Source: Hypsibius dujardini (Eukaryota; Tardigrada; Eutardigrada; Parachela; Hypsibiidae). Taken from it: a stretch of DNA of 41,208 nucleotides. The stretch covers positions 1-41,208 of the forward strand of contig LRSR01002866.1 of the NCBI GenBank assembly GCA_001579985.1. The letters run 5' to 3'. The position numbers were made by a program, and so were the translations under genes. Positions 1 through 10,692 of the stretch are shown one piece after another. Positions within the stretch are counted from its first letter, which is position 1, and the number at the start of each line of letters is the position of its first letter. The notes under the pieces are model-generated. The model worked only from the letters and a program-made list of their open reading frames with translations. It was not told where the DNA came from and did no database searches.

Positions 1-857
1 CTGCGACTAACCGAACTCCGGACCTTCACCCGACAGTAGTTCATTAGTTTATCTAACGTTTTTGTGTTGTATTATCTAGATCAAACCCACGAGGCGAGGG
101 AGCAACGCGTCCCAATCAATCAACGCTTCACTTGTGTTTCAGTCCAATTACCTTCTTTGTGATACCGTTTAAATGTGCAGTCAACACCGGCTGCGCGTCA
201 GTCCACTTACAAGGGATCAATTACCAGTGTTACACTCAAACTACGTTGCCCCGTGGGTCGTTCTTCAATTTCACTGCATCATTTCGTTCCAGATCTTCAG
301 TGTATTTCTTTACTCGTACTATACCTGCATTTACATGGTGAAAGCAATCCCATCAACGTCATTTAGCTACTTTTTGAAGCAAATGATGTTTGTGAATGCA
401 TTTTGTGAATCACTGAGCAGCTTATTTTCCTCGTTGTGTGAATGATTTATGTAAAGTTTCATGTTCATTTCAAGATCTGGCTTCGTTGATCAACCAATCA
501 AGTGTCGGCGAGCATTGTAAAAGTAACGCTGTAGTTAAGATTCTCCCTAATTTTTCCCTGTTGAACAACGCCTTGTCAGCCAACAATATTTTCTAAAATC
601 ATCATCCTGGAGCAGATTATCTGTCAAGAAAAAGTTTGGTCATAGTCTGAGTGTTGCACTAGTAATTGGAGTCTGCTGGTCGGATGTACAGTACCCCAGG
701 GTTCAAAGTAATTTTCATTCACAAGCCAGGACTATTTTTCAATCGTTCTAGCTTTCAATTTGTAGTTACTGATAGCGAGCTTGTATCGGACCACAAACAT
801 CTTGAATTCGCTGTAAAAACAGATTGTTTTAAAAGAAGTCTTAAAGCTCCAGGGAAA
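1..857. other. No supported gene upstream (left edge)
   Basis: No convincing coding exon is visible here. Short open frames at 132-445 lack splice context, signal peptides or recognisable motifs. The stretch is AT-rich and lies 3' of the minus-strand dynein-light-chain-like gene, so it probably holds that gene's 3' UTR and flank. Confidence 0.5.
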
Positions 858-1370
858 TCAGACAACCAAATCCCCACAGGATTGAAAATGATCCGAATCA
901 AGGGCCGAATTAGGATTGAGTTTCCGGTTCGTGGTTTGGACCTTTAGGACCTTACCGGCAAAATGTCCCCTGAACAATAAATAATATGCAGGAATTTTTA
1001 TGTGTGTAATGTATTCGTTCTGAAATAAAACTACATTTACACGTATTAAAATGAAAGCAACGCTCTCATACCTGCAGATCTGTCGCTCGCGTGTCTAAAT
1101 TGACGACGACAACGGACCACAGGAAGTGCTCCTGCTTCGCATCACCGAGCTGCTTCTTTATCTCATAAGCAGTATGCTGCGGACCGTAGTCGGCCGTTTT
1201 ACTGAGTGTACGGTAGACCAGAGTAGACAGCGCCGAACAATTCGTATCCCTCTGCGGTCCGCATCCACAGTGCTTTTTATTCTTGTCATGGTCGCGGCCT
1301 AGGCCTTCAAAGAAGCCGTATTTCAGCTCTCGAAACTTGTCGCTCAATGCCGCCGCCGCCGCCGCCGTAA
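858..1370 (-). CDS. Divergent dynein-light-chain-like protein, 5' end unresolved
   Basis: Two exons join in phase 0: 1370-1072 (donor CAG|GTATGA) and 1019-858 (acceptor TTTATTTCAG, stop TGA at 860-858). The joined product reads ...HTAYEIKKQLGD...FLWSVVVVNLD...NEYITHIKIPAYYLLFRG. This resembles the layout of the dynein light chain 1 family: an A-Y-x-IKK helix, a W-x-V-V-V strand, Y-V/I-T-H, then an aromatic strand. DLC1 proteins are about 89-residue dimeric hubs on dynein and myosin V. This one has an added N-terminal part with a run of GCG codons (poly-Ala, 1366-1348) and a longer tail. There is no in-frame ATG between the upstream stop (1380-1378) and the body, and TCTAG at 1375-1371 is a plausible acceptor of phase 1, so a further 5' exon is likely. 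Family assignment is by eye and weak. Confidence 0.42.
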
Positions 1371-1380
1371 CTAGACATTA

Positions 1381-4185
1381 ACAGTGAAAATCCAGAAAGA
1401 TTTAAAGCAACACTGCACGACCACAAGTATAAGTCACCGCATTTAGAATCATAACTCCACCGTTCCCGAGAGATTTCCGTAAGATATCAAGCATTACCGT
1501 ATTGAGGGCCCTATTAAAGCACTAAACATATCTATCCTCAATACGAAGAAAAACATCATTTCACGCCATTTGCCTCAAACATTTAAACGTGGGAAGCCAG
1601 ACGTCTCGAAAACGCAAAATTCTAGCGTGCCAATTCCCTCACCATGCTCTACAAATTGATGCTCGCGTCACGAAGCGATTTACCCACTTCGCTTTTTAAT
1701 CCACCTAACACTACACAATTACACAATTACACAATTACACACCACAACAATAATTACTAGACCATGCAGACAACCATCCTAGTACAAAGCTAGACCAACT
1801 CTGAAAACCCGTTTTAATAGATATGTTCAAACTTGCGCTGTATTTGTAACCCTCAGCATGCTTAAGATACAGTCGTAAAAACTGCTCAGATTTATACATT
1901 TCCCTTCCCCACTAGGGTAGCGAAGAGAGAAAAGAAAATTCAATAGATGACGCTTCCTCGCCAACCTAACCTTCTAGTGGATCAAATGAAAATCGCACTT
2001 ATGCATGGATTCTCCTCATGTTCGCATAGGTCCACGGAGCAAACATAATTGTATTAAGGACTGGGTAGATGTTGCACTACTAAAAGTCATAGCCTGAACC
2101 TCGGCCTAAGCTGAAGGTAACGCCCTCCTCCCCCTAATTCATTGCGTATCTAGCCATGCCGCTTTTCATTGGTTTATCGTACGACTACAACTCATCCCAG
2201 AACTGAATATATTAATGGGAACAAAAATTTCAAAAAGAAGAATAGCATGAAGGGATCAAAGATGAATGTTAAGCAAACAAGGCGACAAGAACTATCGGAG
2301 CCAGCGAGGAATGACGGGTACAAAAAAACGCGCTTACGTGCCCGCTGATATTGAATTATAAATGAAAAGTTTTACTTCAGCGATAAGCAAGGGGTACTCT
2401 GTGGGTCACACCCTAAATTGTGGTTAGATTACATGCTTTAGATTAAATACGGTTAGATAATTTTATGACTAGAGGAAATCGAAAAAATTAATATTTTCGG
2501 TTTATGTGCTAAACCTTCATGGCTAACCACAACCGGATTAAAAAGTCTTTTGTTGTGCGTTTATTCCCCAAAATAAGGAGCACGGAAAATAACCCAGACA
2601 AAACAATTCCATTTCGTTGTTTTTAAGCAGAAAGGGCATTGCATACATAATTTCCCCTGGCTGTCAAAACGAGCCCAGCTGTGTGTACACACTGGGCGTT
2701 GCTTCATATATGGTGACGTAGTTCCCCCATATTTCCACAAAATTCCTACAGGGTATTCTACAGTAAATACCAAAAGTGAAACCATATTCCATGGGGACTG
2801 ACAAGGGAATATTTACCTGTGTCAGTCTGAAATGGGGCTCAACTTTTTTTATGGATACATACTATCAAACCATGATTTTAGAAAATATGACTGGTTCCCC
2901 ACAATTCCGTTTGAGATGGAAACAATCAGAGAAGATTCCTATTGCGGCAGCAACTTTAATCCTTTCGCAATAACGTTGATTGATTGATTAAACACAGTAA
3001 AGTACTGTAACGACGCGATTCTAAGGCACAGCTGTAGCCACGCCCCCGAGCTGTTTGCTCATCACTCCGTCTGAATTACTCTAAATATTTTATTCCAAGT
3101 ATTCACCATAAAAATCTATCGTTTTTATTAAAATTCTCGAATTTGTTTTAACGAAACCGAAGAGTACAGTTTTGAGGCGCTGGTCTTTGCCTCATCGATC
3201 GTCTCACATTCAGCTAGAATTTCCCAAAGCGGAGAAAATTGGAGAGGCTACCCTCAGCCGGTGGCTAACATAAGAGCCTGTTTTTTTCTGGTTGATTGAT
3301 CTCTTGATTGAAAATTTGTGAAGATCACTGAGCATGTGGGTAGTTGGTATTGCTTGATTGAAGACTGAGGCGCATTACCTGTGTAGGTGGTTTTGTACGC
3401 ACACCTGAGGCCATATACACACGCGGCTGAAACCCCAGGCCGACCGAGTTAAAGCCAACTTTTTATCTGCGCCCAGCAAAATGGCGTGGTCGGAGTTTGA
3501 GCCAATTTTGGCCAATGCGTTCAGCTGTTTCTCACATTGCTTGATTCATTGATTTAACACCAGTATTACGAGAATCATAATTTGACGCGCAAAATTAAAA
3601 TGGAATGTACATTGCTCACTATCCAGCTTCGCGCTGCCAACTCAACCCAATGTTGTATGCCTAAACGCATCAGTAGTCTGTACGTTCCCTACTCCTTCAC
3701 ACAATCAGGCAAAACTTTAACCGAACCAGCTGACCCGTCAAAACTGAAACGAACGGCTTGCATTGGCCCGTTTGACGGTTCGCGGGCGGAGCTATCAAAC
3801 GGATCAATAATCGATCTCGACAAATACGACTGGCCAGCAAAACTTTTTGCAGAACATTGGTTAATAAGAGCCAATGATATTTGTTGGTAAAATGGAAGCC
3901 TGCTAAAAGGGGTCAGAAGCATACAGATGTAAAGACATGCATTGCCATCCCCCTCCCCCTTTTTATGTTCCGCCGCCTATGGGCGGGCGCCTTTTGACGC
4001 AATTTATGGAAATCCCTCGAAAAGTCGGGCTGCAAACAAAACACGCCATTAAGGTCAGTTTCAACGATTCCGTTCATATAAGGCCTAGCGTTGAACATGC
4101 GTGGTGACTAGTGATTGTTCATTATCAACAAACCCGCGGTATAGTTTTGCAAAAGCGTACGCTAACACACTTTTGAACGTCTAGC
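1381..4185. other. Intergenic stretch without a recognised gene
   Basis: No exon could be supported. It contains a triplicated ACACAATT unit near 1713-1739, several TTGATTGATTGA-type motifs (2977-2993, about 3288-3310, 3347-3361, 3538-3560), and one 102-codon plus-strand frame at 3582-3890 that starts with TTG and has no family resemblance. A missing first exon of the dynein-light-chain-like gene may lie in the left part. Confidence 0.5.
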
Positions 4186-6450
4186 ATGCCAAACCCGCCG
4201 GACAATTTCATGCTCCAGTGGTTCCTCGCGGTACCCCAACACACCCGTACAAAAGTCCTCCCATCCCAACCTCCCAAATCAAACCTTCAAAGACGAATAT
4301 GGACCGTATCGGGGTGGACCCTTTTCGCGGTTTCTCTCATAGCCCTTTTGGTGGACATCCTCGACGCCGCCGAAGGAGGCTACAACAAGAGCGAGTACGG
4401 ACATGTCAACCCGATAATCAGCCTGGTCAGCTATCTCGGGACCCAAATGGCTTTCAGCAAGGCCTCGATCGCGTTGGCCTTCCTTCTAATCAAACGGAAC
4501 GCAATTATCAAGTCTACAAATGGTCTGGAACAGCTCTTAAACTGCTTCAATTACACAGACTCGCAGAAAATGAACTGTCAGAAGGTGACCAGAATTCTAA
4601 AGTACCTTTGCTACTTCGTCATGACCATGGCATTCATCGGGCTCGTATCGGTCTTCCTGGTCCCGGAATTTTTCACCACATTTTGGCGTCCCCGTATGTA
4701 CGCTCGTATACCCATACCGCTTGGTCTGATGAATCTCTATTTTCGTGGGACGACCATCTTATGTACCTTCATTGATTTTCAGGTTAAAAGCTTATTTGTT
4801 TATTTTTGCTCATTTATTTCTGGGTGTGAGGAGACAGCCCACGCGGACTGTAAGAGAGCTTTAAAAAAATTTAGACGAAATCGAGAGACACCTTCGATTG
4901 CCGTTTATTTGTCCGACTTGCGGAGATTGCGTAGACAAAGTGAGGGCATCAACGCAGCGTTTGATTTGCTTCAGCGGACGTTTAGTTTTAAGCTGTTACT
5001 CGATTTGGCCTGCAGTTTAGCCAGCCTTTGCAGCGATATTGCGTACATTTCCCTGTGGTTTCTCAACTCCACGTTCAGCAGTTTAAATATGTGGACCCTC
5101 ACACGACACACCTTGGTGGCGGTGACGAATCTTATTTGTGTGTATCTCGTCGTACGCCCACCTACGCTGCTGTCGGCTTTGGTGAGTATGGTTTTCATAT
5201 AGAACACACTTTTGTACGAAGATAGTGCCCAGTTTCTAGCCACCCATTTTAAGGCGAGCCCGATTCATGACAGGTCATGAAGTTTGAAATTCATGATTGG
5301 TCACCGAACTTGGTGGCACAGAATCTAGATTCGCAACTCCACTCACTATTTTCTATCAAAATATTGCCAATTTGCAAACTTTTGCCATTTCTATTTTTTC
5401 AGAAAAAGTCTCATGACGTCACCAGGTCCTCTTCTCCCATTGGGGCATTCATTTGAAAATTTCACTTGACAAATTTCGTCAGATTTATTACGTTTTGGAC
5501 AGTTTCAATAGGCATGCAGAATCGTTACACCCAAAAAGCAGCGTTTCTGCCTATCGTGTCTAGTCAGAAAGCAAATCTCAAATGTCTAGTCAGAAAGCAA
5601 GTTTCGTTTCAGTATAGTGAGCCTTTTCCTATGCATCAAAATATACTTTCCCTTAGACTATCCTATTTAAAATTCAAATCGGCGTCGATTGGCATCAGTC
5701 AGTTATTTTTTGTGATTTGGGGGCGGGGTTATGGCTTATTTTAAAAATTCCGCTAACAATCCCAAACCTCTGCGCAAACATACTCCTAGCTCCGCCCCCT
5801 AATTTCCGACAACTATTTTGCTAATGCCAGTCGATTCAAAATTGAATTTTGGATGGGGCAGTCTTCAGAAAAGAATATATTAATGTAACGGAAAGGTTCG
5901 ATTAAACTGGAATTGCTAAGTGGTCAGAAACAGGACCCAAAAATGGGTGGCTAGAAATGGGATACCCTCCTCGCATCCCTCTAGGATCTCTATATTTCAG
6001 CGCCAAGGGACCGAGATACTGTTGGCTAGGATCGTGTTTCTTCGGCAAATCTCAACTCGAGAGGTATGTACGAGTAAATCCCCGATGTTTTGCCCAAACG
6101 TTTTCCTGGTAATAATCGGCAATTGACGCACAGTACCTGCAATGTGTAATAGGAACCGAGTGCGGAAGAGGAATCGCTGACGTTGACGCTGTTTGAACGA
6201 TTTCAAAGGAAGGGATTGCTGTTCAAAGCAGGCCAAGCCATCGATCTCGGTCCGGTGGCAATATCGACGGTAATAACACTAAGACATTTCGTCCTCTATG
6301 CAGAAGCAGAGACATTAGCGCTCTATCATTCTACAAGCCATTGAACAGCATTACAATTTACTTGCATTGCAGCTTTTAGCGGGCCTCGTGACTTTTGCCT
6401 GCATCGTCATTGACCGCACAGAGACCTTCAAAAATGGCCAAGGCAATTGA
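4186..6450 (+). CDS. Gustatory-receptor-like seven-transmembrane chemoreceptor
   Basis: Four exons, all introns phase 0: 4186-5181, 6001-6063, 6153-6269 and 6373-6450 (TGA), giving 417 aa. Hydrophobic segments lie near residues 43-63, 76-101, 138-160, 178-213, 268-293 and 306-328, and the last exon supplies the seventh (LLAGLVTFACIVIDR). There is no cleavable signal peptide. Length, topology, a long intracellular loop before the fifth segment, and three phase-0 introns packed into the C-terminal quarter match the arthropod gustatory receptor (7tm_7) superfamily, which forms ligand-gated cation channels in chemosensory membranes. The usual TYhhhhhQ motif of the last helix is not obvious. Donors are GTGAGT, GTATGT and GTAATA; acceptors are TTTCAG, TAATAG and TTGCAG. 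An AATAAA lies 260 bp after the stop. A decayed partial copy follows at 6850-7092. Confidence 0.72.
5665..5853. repeat. Fold-back (MITE-like) element, copy 1
   Basis: It lies in the first intron of the chemoreceptor gene. The left arm (about 5666-5735: TTAAAATTCAAATCGG, GATTGGCATCAG, GGGGGCGGGGTTAT) pairs imperfectly with the reverse complement of about 5781-5852 (CAAAATTCAATTTTGAATCG, ACTGGCATTAG, GGGGGCGGAGCTAG). The spacer is about 45 bp. The same arm sequence recurs in the elements at 12.40 and 38.66 kb. No open reading frame is present, so if mobile it would be non-autonomous. Confidence 0.7.
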
Positions 6451-6709
6451 GTACTGAAGTGATGATCGGACGAAGTCACCCTTAATGCAATGAATGTCCC
6501 GACGGTGCTGTACAACCGTGATCGAGTTGCGCTACCTTCCTCCGGGCATCTGTGTCAACGAAATTATCCTGCGAAAATGTATTGCTTCCATGTGGCACGG
6601 GTAAAAGAGGGTTCTCGATCGAGTTCTAACTTTGTTAGCAAGTAATGGATGAACACTGACTACGAATACATACTATTTTTCAATTCTTTATGGTAAATTG
6701 CAGAGTCAC

Positions 6710-6715
6710 AATAAA
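6710..6715 (+). terminator. Candidate polyadenylation signal of the chemoreceptor gene
   Basis: AATAAA lies 260 bp after the chemoreceptor stop codon and before the decayed copy. It is the first canonical hexamer noticed on this strand after the stop. Confidence 0.45.
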
Positions 6716-6849
6716 ATTAGTCTGAAAATAAATGAAGAGATTAAATTAATGCAGCACAATTTTCGAAACACTCGCGATCGCCAGGGCACCAGAGTCGGCG
6801 GTGACTTTCCATCAGCTGGGCATGCCTCCAGTGACGTCAGTCGAGGCCC

Positions 6850-7092
6850 CTGATGGCATGCAGTTTAAAGGACACTCAATTATTAATTTTTGCTCGATTA
6901 TCAACTTGCAATTTGGTCAACTTTTGTAGCAATTTTACGGGCATTCCCTTGTGGTCCCTCAATTTCCCGGTCAATATATCAAACACAAATGTTTTTACCA
7001 TCAGACGGTGCACCTTGCTGACTATTACATCCTTTACAGACTTAAGTTTTGTTTAGCCTGTTTCCATCTGTTGTACTGTCGGTGTGGGTGAG
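6850..7092 (+). pseudogene. Decayed copy of the chemoreceptor transmembrane region
   Basis: The frame at 6853-7056 aligns with residues about 274-325 of the upstream chemoreceptor. Both read L..C.L...CS....I-LW.LN, then N...T.R(R/H).TL....T in the same spacing (FCSNFTGIPLWSLN against LCSDIAYISLWFLN). The match continues at DNA level to the exon-1 donor: CTGTCGGTGTGGGTGAGT here against CTGTCGGCTTTGGTGAGT in the intact gene. A stop (TAG, 7054-7056) and a shift of frame separate the two matching parts, and no N-terminal region or downstream exons are visible. It is best read as the remnant of a tandem duplicate. Confidence 0.72.
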
Positions 7093-7213
7093 TTCAAACT
7101 TTATAAGTGGTAACAGATAGTCGTTTATAGCTAAGTAAGTTGTTGGTCAATAATACTAGAGTCTACTTCATAGTACCGCACAGTTAATGCTTAAAAGAAA
7201 TGGCGCACATTTT

Positions 7214-7219
7214 TTTATT
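7214..7219 (-). terminator. Candidate polyadenylation signal of the GTPase-family gene
   Basis: AATAAA on the minus strand, about 150 bp after the stop codon at 7373-7371. Confidence 0.45.
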
Positions 7220-7248
7220 AGAAAGAAAAGCAGATACACAGGTATGTA

Positions 7249-7307
7249 TGTAGGTAGATAGATAGATAAATAGATAGATAGATGGATGGATAGATGGATA
7301 GAGATAC
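7249..7307. repeat. GATA/GATG microsatellite
   Basis: An imperfect tetranucleotide run of TAGA, TAGG and TGGA units, just downstream of the GTPase-family gene's 3' end. It is a simple repeat with no other evident function. Confidence 0.85.
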
Positions 7308-7370
7308 CAGCTGCGAACATTTGCAAGGTTCATCATAGGAAAAAGTCACGTCAGGATGGTTATATTTTCA

Positions 7371-8820
7371 TTAGTTGTCGTGGCTGTCGACTGGACTCAC
7401 TCTTTCAGCAGCGTCCCCGTTCTCTGAAATAAACACTTCAAATGATTTATTTCAAAAGAAGTGGCAATATTCAAGTTAGTTGTACCTTTAGCCCTCATCC
7501 ATTTCGGCAGTTTTGGTAAACTGGGTATACGACTGCTGACAGAGCTCTTGAAGCTGGTCCATTTTTTGCTCGCAGACGCGACAACTCTGTGTTTCTGCAA
7601 CGCGTCCGCCCAGTTGGGTGGCTCTGCGTCCTTTATAGGGTCAAATCCCTTCTTGGCGCATTTCATCAGAGTCTCCGCCTCTGCCTTCGCCTGGTACAAA
7701 TGCTCAACCCGGGTTTGCCAGCCTTCTGTGACGGATTGCTTTTGCTCCATAATTAGGAGTTCAATGTATCCTAATGCGCTCATTGGGTTAGGCTTGAGGG
7801 CCGTTTCCTATAACAAATTCGTAACATATGAACCCTCTAAACCATCCAATGAGATGATCGAATAAGATGTGTGTTGACCTCTTGCATACTTTTCCTTACC
7901 TCTAGCTTCTGCAGGCATTTATATGCTTCGTTGATGTTCAGCAGGAGTTGTTGACGGAGTCTATCAGTCTCATTTTTAACTTCCACTATGAGCTGACTGA
8001 CGGCTGTCGCTTCTCCCACGGCAATATTATATTTTTCCATAATATCGCTGACCATCTGGCGCTTTTTTGTCTCTCGCTTGACAAAAATTGTCCCCGATAT
8101 ATGGTGATCCAGATAGTTGCACTTCCTGGGGCAAACGGTACAGCAGTACGCGGCATCCATGGCTTCACACATCCAAGTCAAATTGTTGAAGTACGTGATA
8201 CAAGGGTTGTGACAGTTACTTTCACAGCCCGAACAAACCAACGCGTACCCTGCCTTAAGATCCTCCTGAACAGTTTCGGTTTCCGTAACATCTACTTCGT
8301 AATTTTTGTTTGCTTCAATGACCTGACGCTTTTCAGATACCTTCCTGGTGAGGTCCTTTTTTTGCTCGACCTTTTTAAGGTCATCATTAATATCTCGAAG
8401 CAGTCCCTTAATTACCAGCTCCAAGTTCAGCCGCTGATGGATAACGGCCCTGCTCAACAGCAAGGAAGCTGGTTGGGCGTTGCGAAATTTCTCGAAAAAG
8501 TCACTCATGCTTTTCACGCCCACATCCCACTTTCGTTCCAGCCTCATACGATCGAATTCATCACCGCCCGGCGCGGTGTTACCCTGAAACCATACGGAAT
8601 TATCGAAAACCGTGCAGTCGCTGCTGCCAGGTTTCCGACTGGATAGCCTGCACCGCAGGCACGTCCTTTCCCTGGGCAAAGGTGATGAGCCAGAAGAGGT
8701 TATCCCGGACGTCCTTCCTGAAGAAGCTGAGCACCTTGTTGTACACGTACAGCTTTGCCGGAGGGAGTCGCACAATCGAACCCTGCACCACTATCCCGAC
8801 AGCGTCAATGTGGTGCATGC
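7371..8820 (-). pseudogene. P-loop GTPase-family gene, 3' part only, with a frameshift
   Basis: Three clean exons are visible: about 8820-7900, 7807-7486 and 7423-7371 (TAA). The product has a late G-domain segment (IDAVGIVVQGS...KDVRDNLFWLITFAQG), a helical stalk, a Cys/His cluster (VCSGCESNCHNPC...MCEAM...CCTVCPRKC...HH) and a terminal ALKPNP...GYIELLI segment. From memory, this order matches a family of uncharacterised metazoan P-loop GTPases, related to AIG1/IRG-like proteins and common in fish and molluscs, where the Cys cluster follows the G domain. Two defects stand out. No Walker A or DTPG segment is found upstream to 9.9 kb, and the frame changes by one near 8600-8640, between ...QAIQSETWQQ and DCTVFDNSVWF, without an intron-like sequence. 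Intact splice sites and otherwise open frames suggest recent decay or an assembly error. Confidence 0.72.
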
Positions 8821-9923
8821 AGGTTTGTGAAACTCGAATTTACCGCTTCTGAGGCCATGAGCTAACTACATCTGTTGAGTGATTCGAAAACCAGTTATTT
8901 GGTGCAAAGTAAATGACCGAGTGCCAAGACTTTTGGAGTACCCCTCGTATTATGACAAATCAAATTGTATGGAAAAACTAAAGTTTCTGAAAATGTCTCA
9001 AAGTCCCACGGGACTAAAGAAATCAGTCCCCCATTTGTGGACACAATAGAAACAAAATGTATCAAGAAAGTTTTGACGAACAAATTTGAGCAATTTATCA
9101 GCCCGAGCTGCGAAGAAAACTCGATCAGTGAATTTCGGAAACTGGCTGGTTGCATTTTGCTGAGCGTTAAGGCAGCCGAGCTAACAACGATCGAGATACC
9201 TGTCGTTGTCCTACCTCAGTTTTGAATCATATTAATTTTTATTAAACCCTATATGATTTTCTAATTAACCCTATAATTTTAAATACACCCTAATCCCTAA
9301 AACGGCAGAAGTCCGAGCCGACGCTGGCGCAAACAAAACCCGAAGAGCCAATCAAGAGATCGATCGAGGTAGTCTATCTGGAAATCATGCAGCTCCAACG
9401 GTCGGACGAAAAGGAAAGAAAACAGCACCAAAACACGTAACATCCCTTAAGCCTGCACATAATCAAACTACATTTTAAATTTCGCATCCAAAAAGTATTA
9501 AGAATTCATGTTTCAATAACATTGGAAGATCAAAATCGAAGAAAACTAAAAGGATGTCAATTCTCTATGCCAGAAATTGCCCGTCTTCCGGCGCTCGTTA
9601 TTTGGCACGTAATCGAAATGAAGAAATAAACGTGCTCGAAAATAATATAAATCATGATAAAAACCAGAAGAAACGAAAAACTGTCGAGAAAAGCAAATAA
9701 TTCAAAAAAATAAAATCGTAATTAGTCTTAACAACTTTTTTGTCTTGCAGGACATTTCCAAGACAATTTTTTATCTCTCTTTACACCGGGCATAGTTTTT
9801 TTTACTCGCGCGGAGCAAATTTTGTACCTCCACCCTTAAAAATTTACCCCTCCCAATGAACACCGCGTATAACGAGAGGACATCTGTCTCAGAATATTAT
9901 TAGGATACAGTAGAACAATTTTG
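8821..9923. other. Intergenic, AT-rich; carries a repeat copy
   Basis: No exon was identified; P-loop and DTPG codons for the truncated GTPase gene were searched for by eye without success. The stretch contains the 9042-9195 repeat copy and a short ACCCTA-like run near 9240-9300 that is too irregular to call telomeric. Confidence 0.5.
9042..9195 (+). repeat. Third, partial copy of the Asn-rich gene 3' flank
   Basis: The shared elements AAGTTTTGA, GATCAGTGAATTTCGGAAA, TTGCATTTTGCTGAGCG and AAGGCAGCCGAGCT appear in the same order and spacing as in the 3' flanks of the Asn-rich gene (about 14710-14835) and its duplicate (about 20375-20505). Here the frame KCIKKVLTNKFEQF...ISEFRKLAG stays open, whereas it is interrupted in the other two. 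Either a dispersed repeat or a former coding segment could explain this. Confidence 0.7.
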
Positions 9924-10651
9924 CTAAGGCATGGTGCCAGACGGAACAGGAAGGTCTTGTCCGAACCCTGCAGCAGGCGGAAAAACTGGGAAACCGCGCT
10001 GGTCGAACTCAAATTTTTGCGCCCTTGGGGTGCGGTTGCCCCAGCCACCATTCTAAAAAAGTTGCATTTTTTGCTATGTTTATTTGTGGGCTGATACTAT
10101 TTCCTCAATTCCTTACCGGATCGTTTAAAGCGTGGTACACAATCCAATTTTCACTCCCGTCAGGAGAGGTCGTGAAGGACGCATGTCCAGGTCCGTAGAC
10201 GCCCTGGGCGTCATTCCGTGGAAAGACTGGGAATTCAGAGCGCCACCATCGAGAAAACTGCAGCGGATTAGCAGTTTTACTAATCCCCATCATGCTGGTC
10301 GAGTAGTCAGCCGTCCAGGAAGCCCCAGCGGAATACATTAAAAAGTAGGTATCGTCGTTCTCCATGATGGCTGGTCCTTCCACAACTGCCTGGCCTAAGA
10401 CCTCCCAGGGCGCACTAGGGCTTTTGAGAATCCTGGCGGTTCCGGATACCAGAGAAGTTGGACTGGACATCTCAGCAATGAACAGATGTTGAACCTTAGG
10501 GTCTTCCGTGTACGGACCATCCTAGAAAGCAAACTATCGTTTAGATTCTCGTTTTCCGTTAGACTGATGGCTTGGTGTTCAAGTCTGCCTACCTGTCTGC
10601 CTCTCTGCCTCTCTGTCTCTCTGTCTCTCTGTCTGTCTCTCTGTCTGTCTT

Positions 10652-10692
<41 letters not shown>

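Noticed and set aside
3582-3890. 102-codon plus-strand frame in the 1.4-4.2 kb spacer
   Set aside because: It begins at TTG, has no domain, no signal peptide and no splice partner; chance open frame.
8632-8646. Possible 15-nt GT-AG mini-intron explaining the GTPase-family frameshift
   Set aside because: Far below any plausible intron size and does not restore a family-like sequence at the junction.
9240-9300. ACCCTA-like words suggesting a telomeric tract
   Set aside because: Irregular spacing and mixed words; not a tandem array.
9836-10051. Minus-strand frame beginning MVAGATAPQGRK, superficially like a P-loop for the truncated GTPase gene
   Set aside because: The segment is the last GH43 exon read in another frame (true reading NGGWGNRTPRAQKFEF), joined by matched donor and acceptor.
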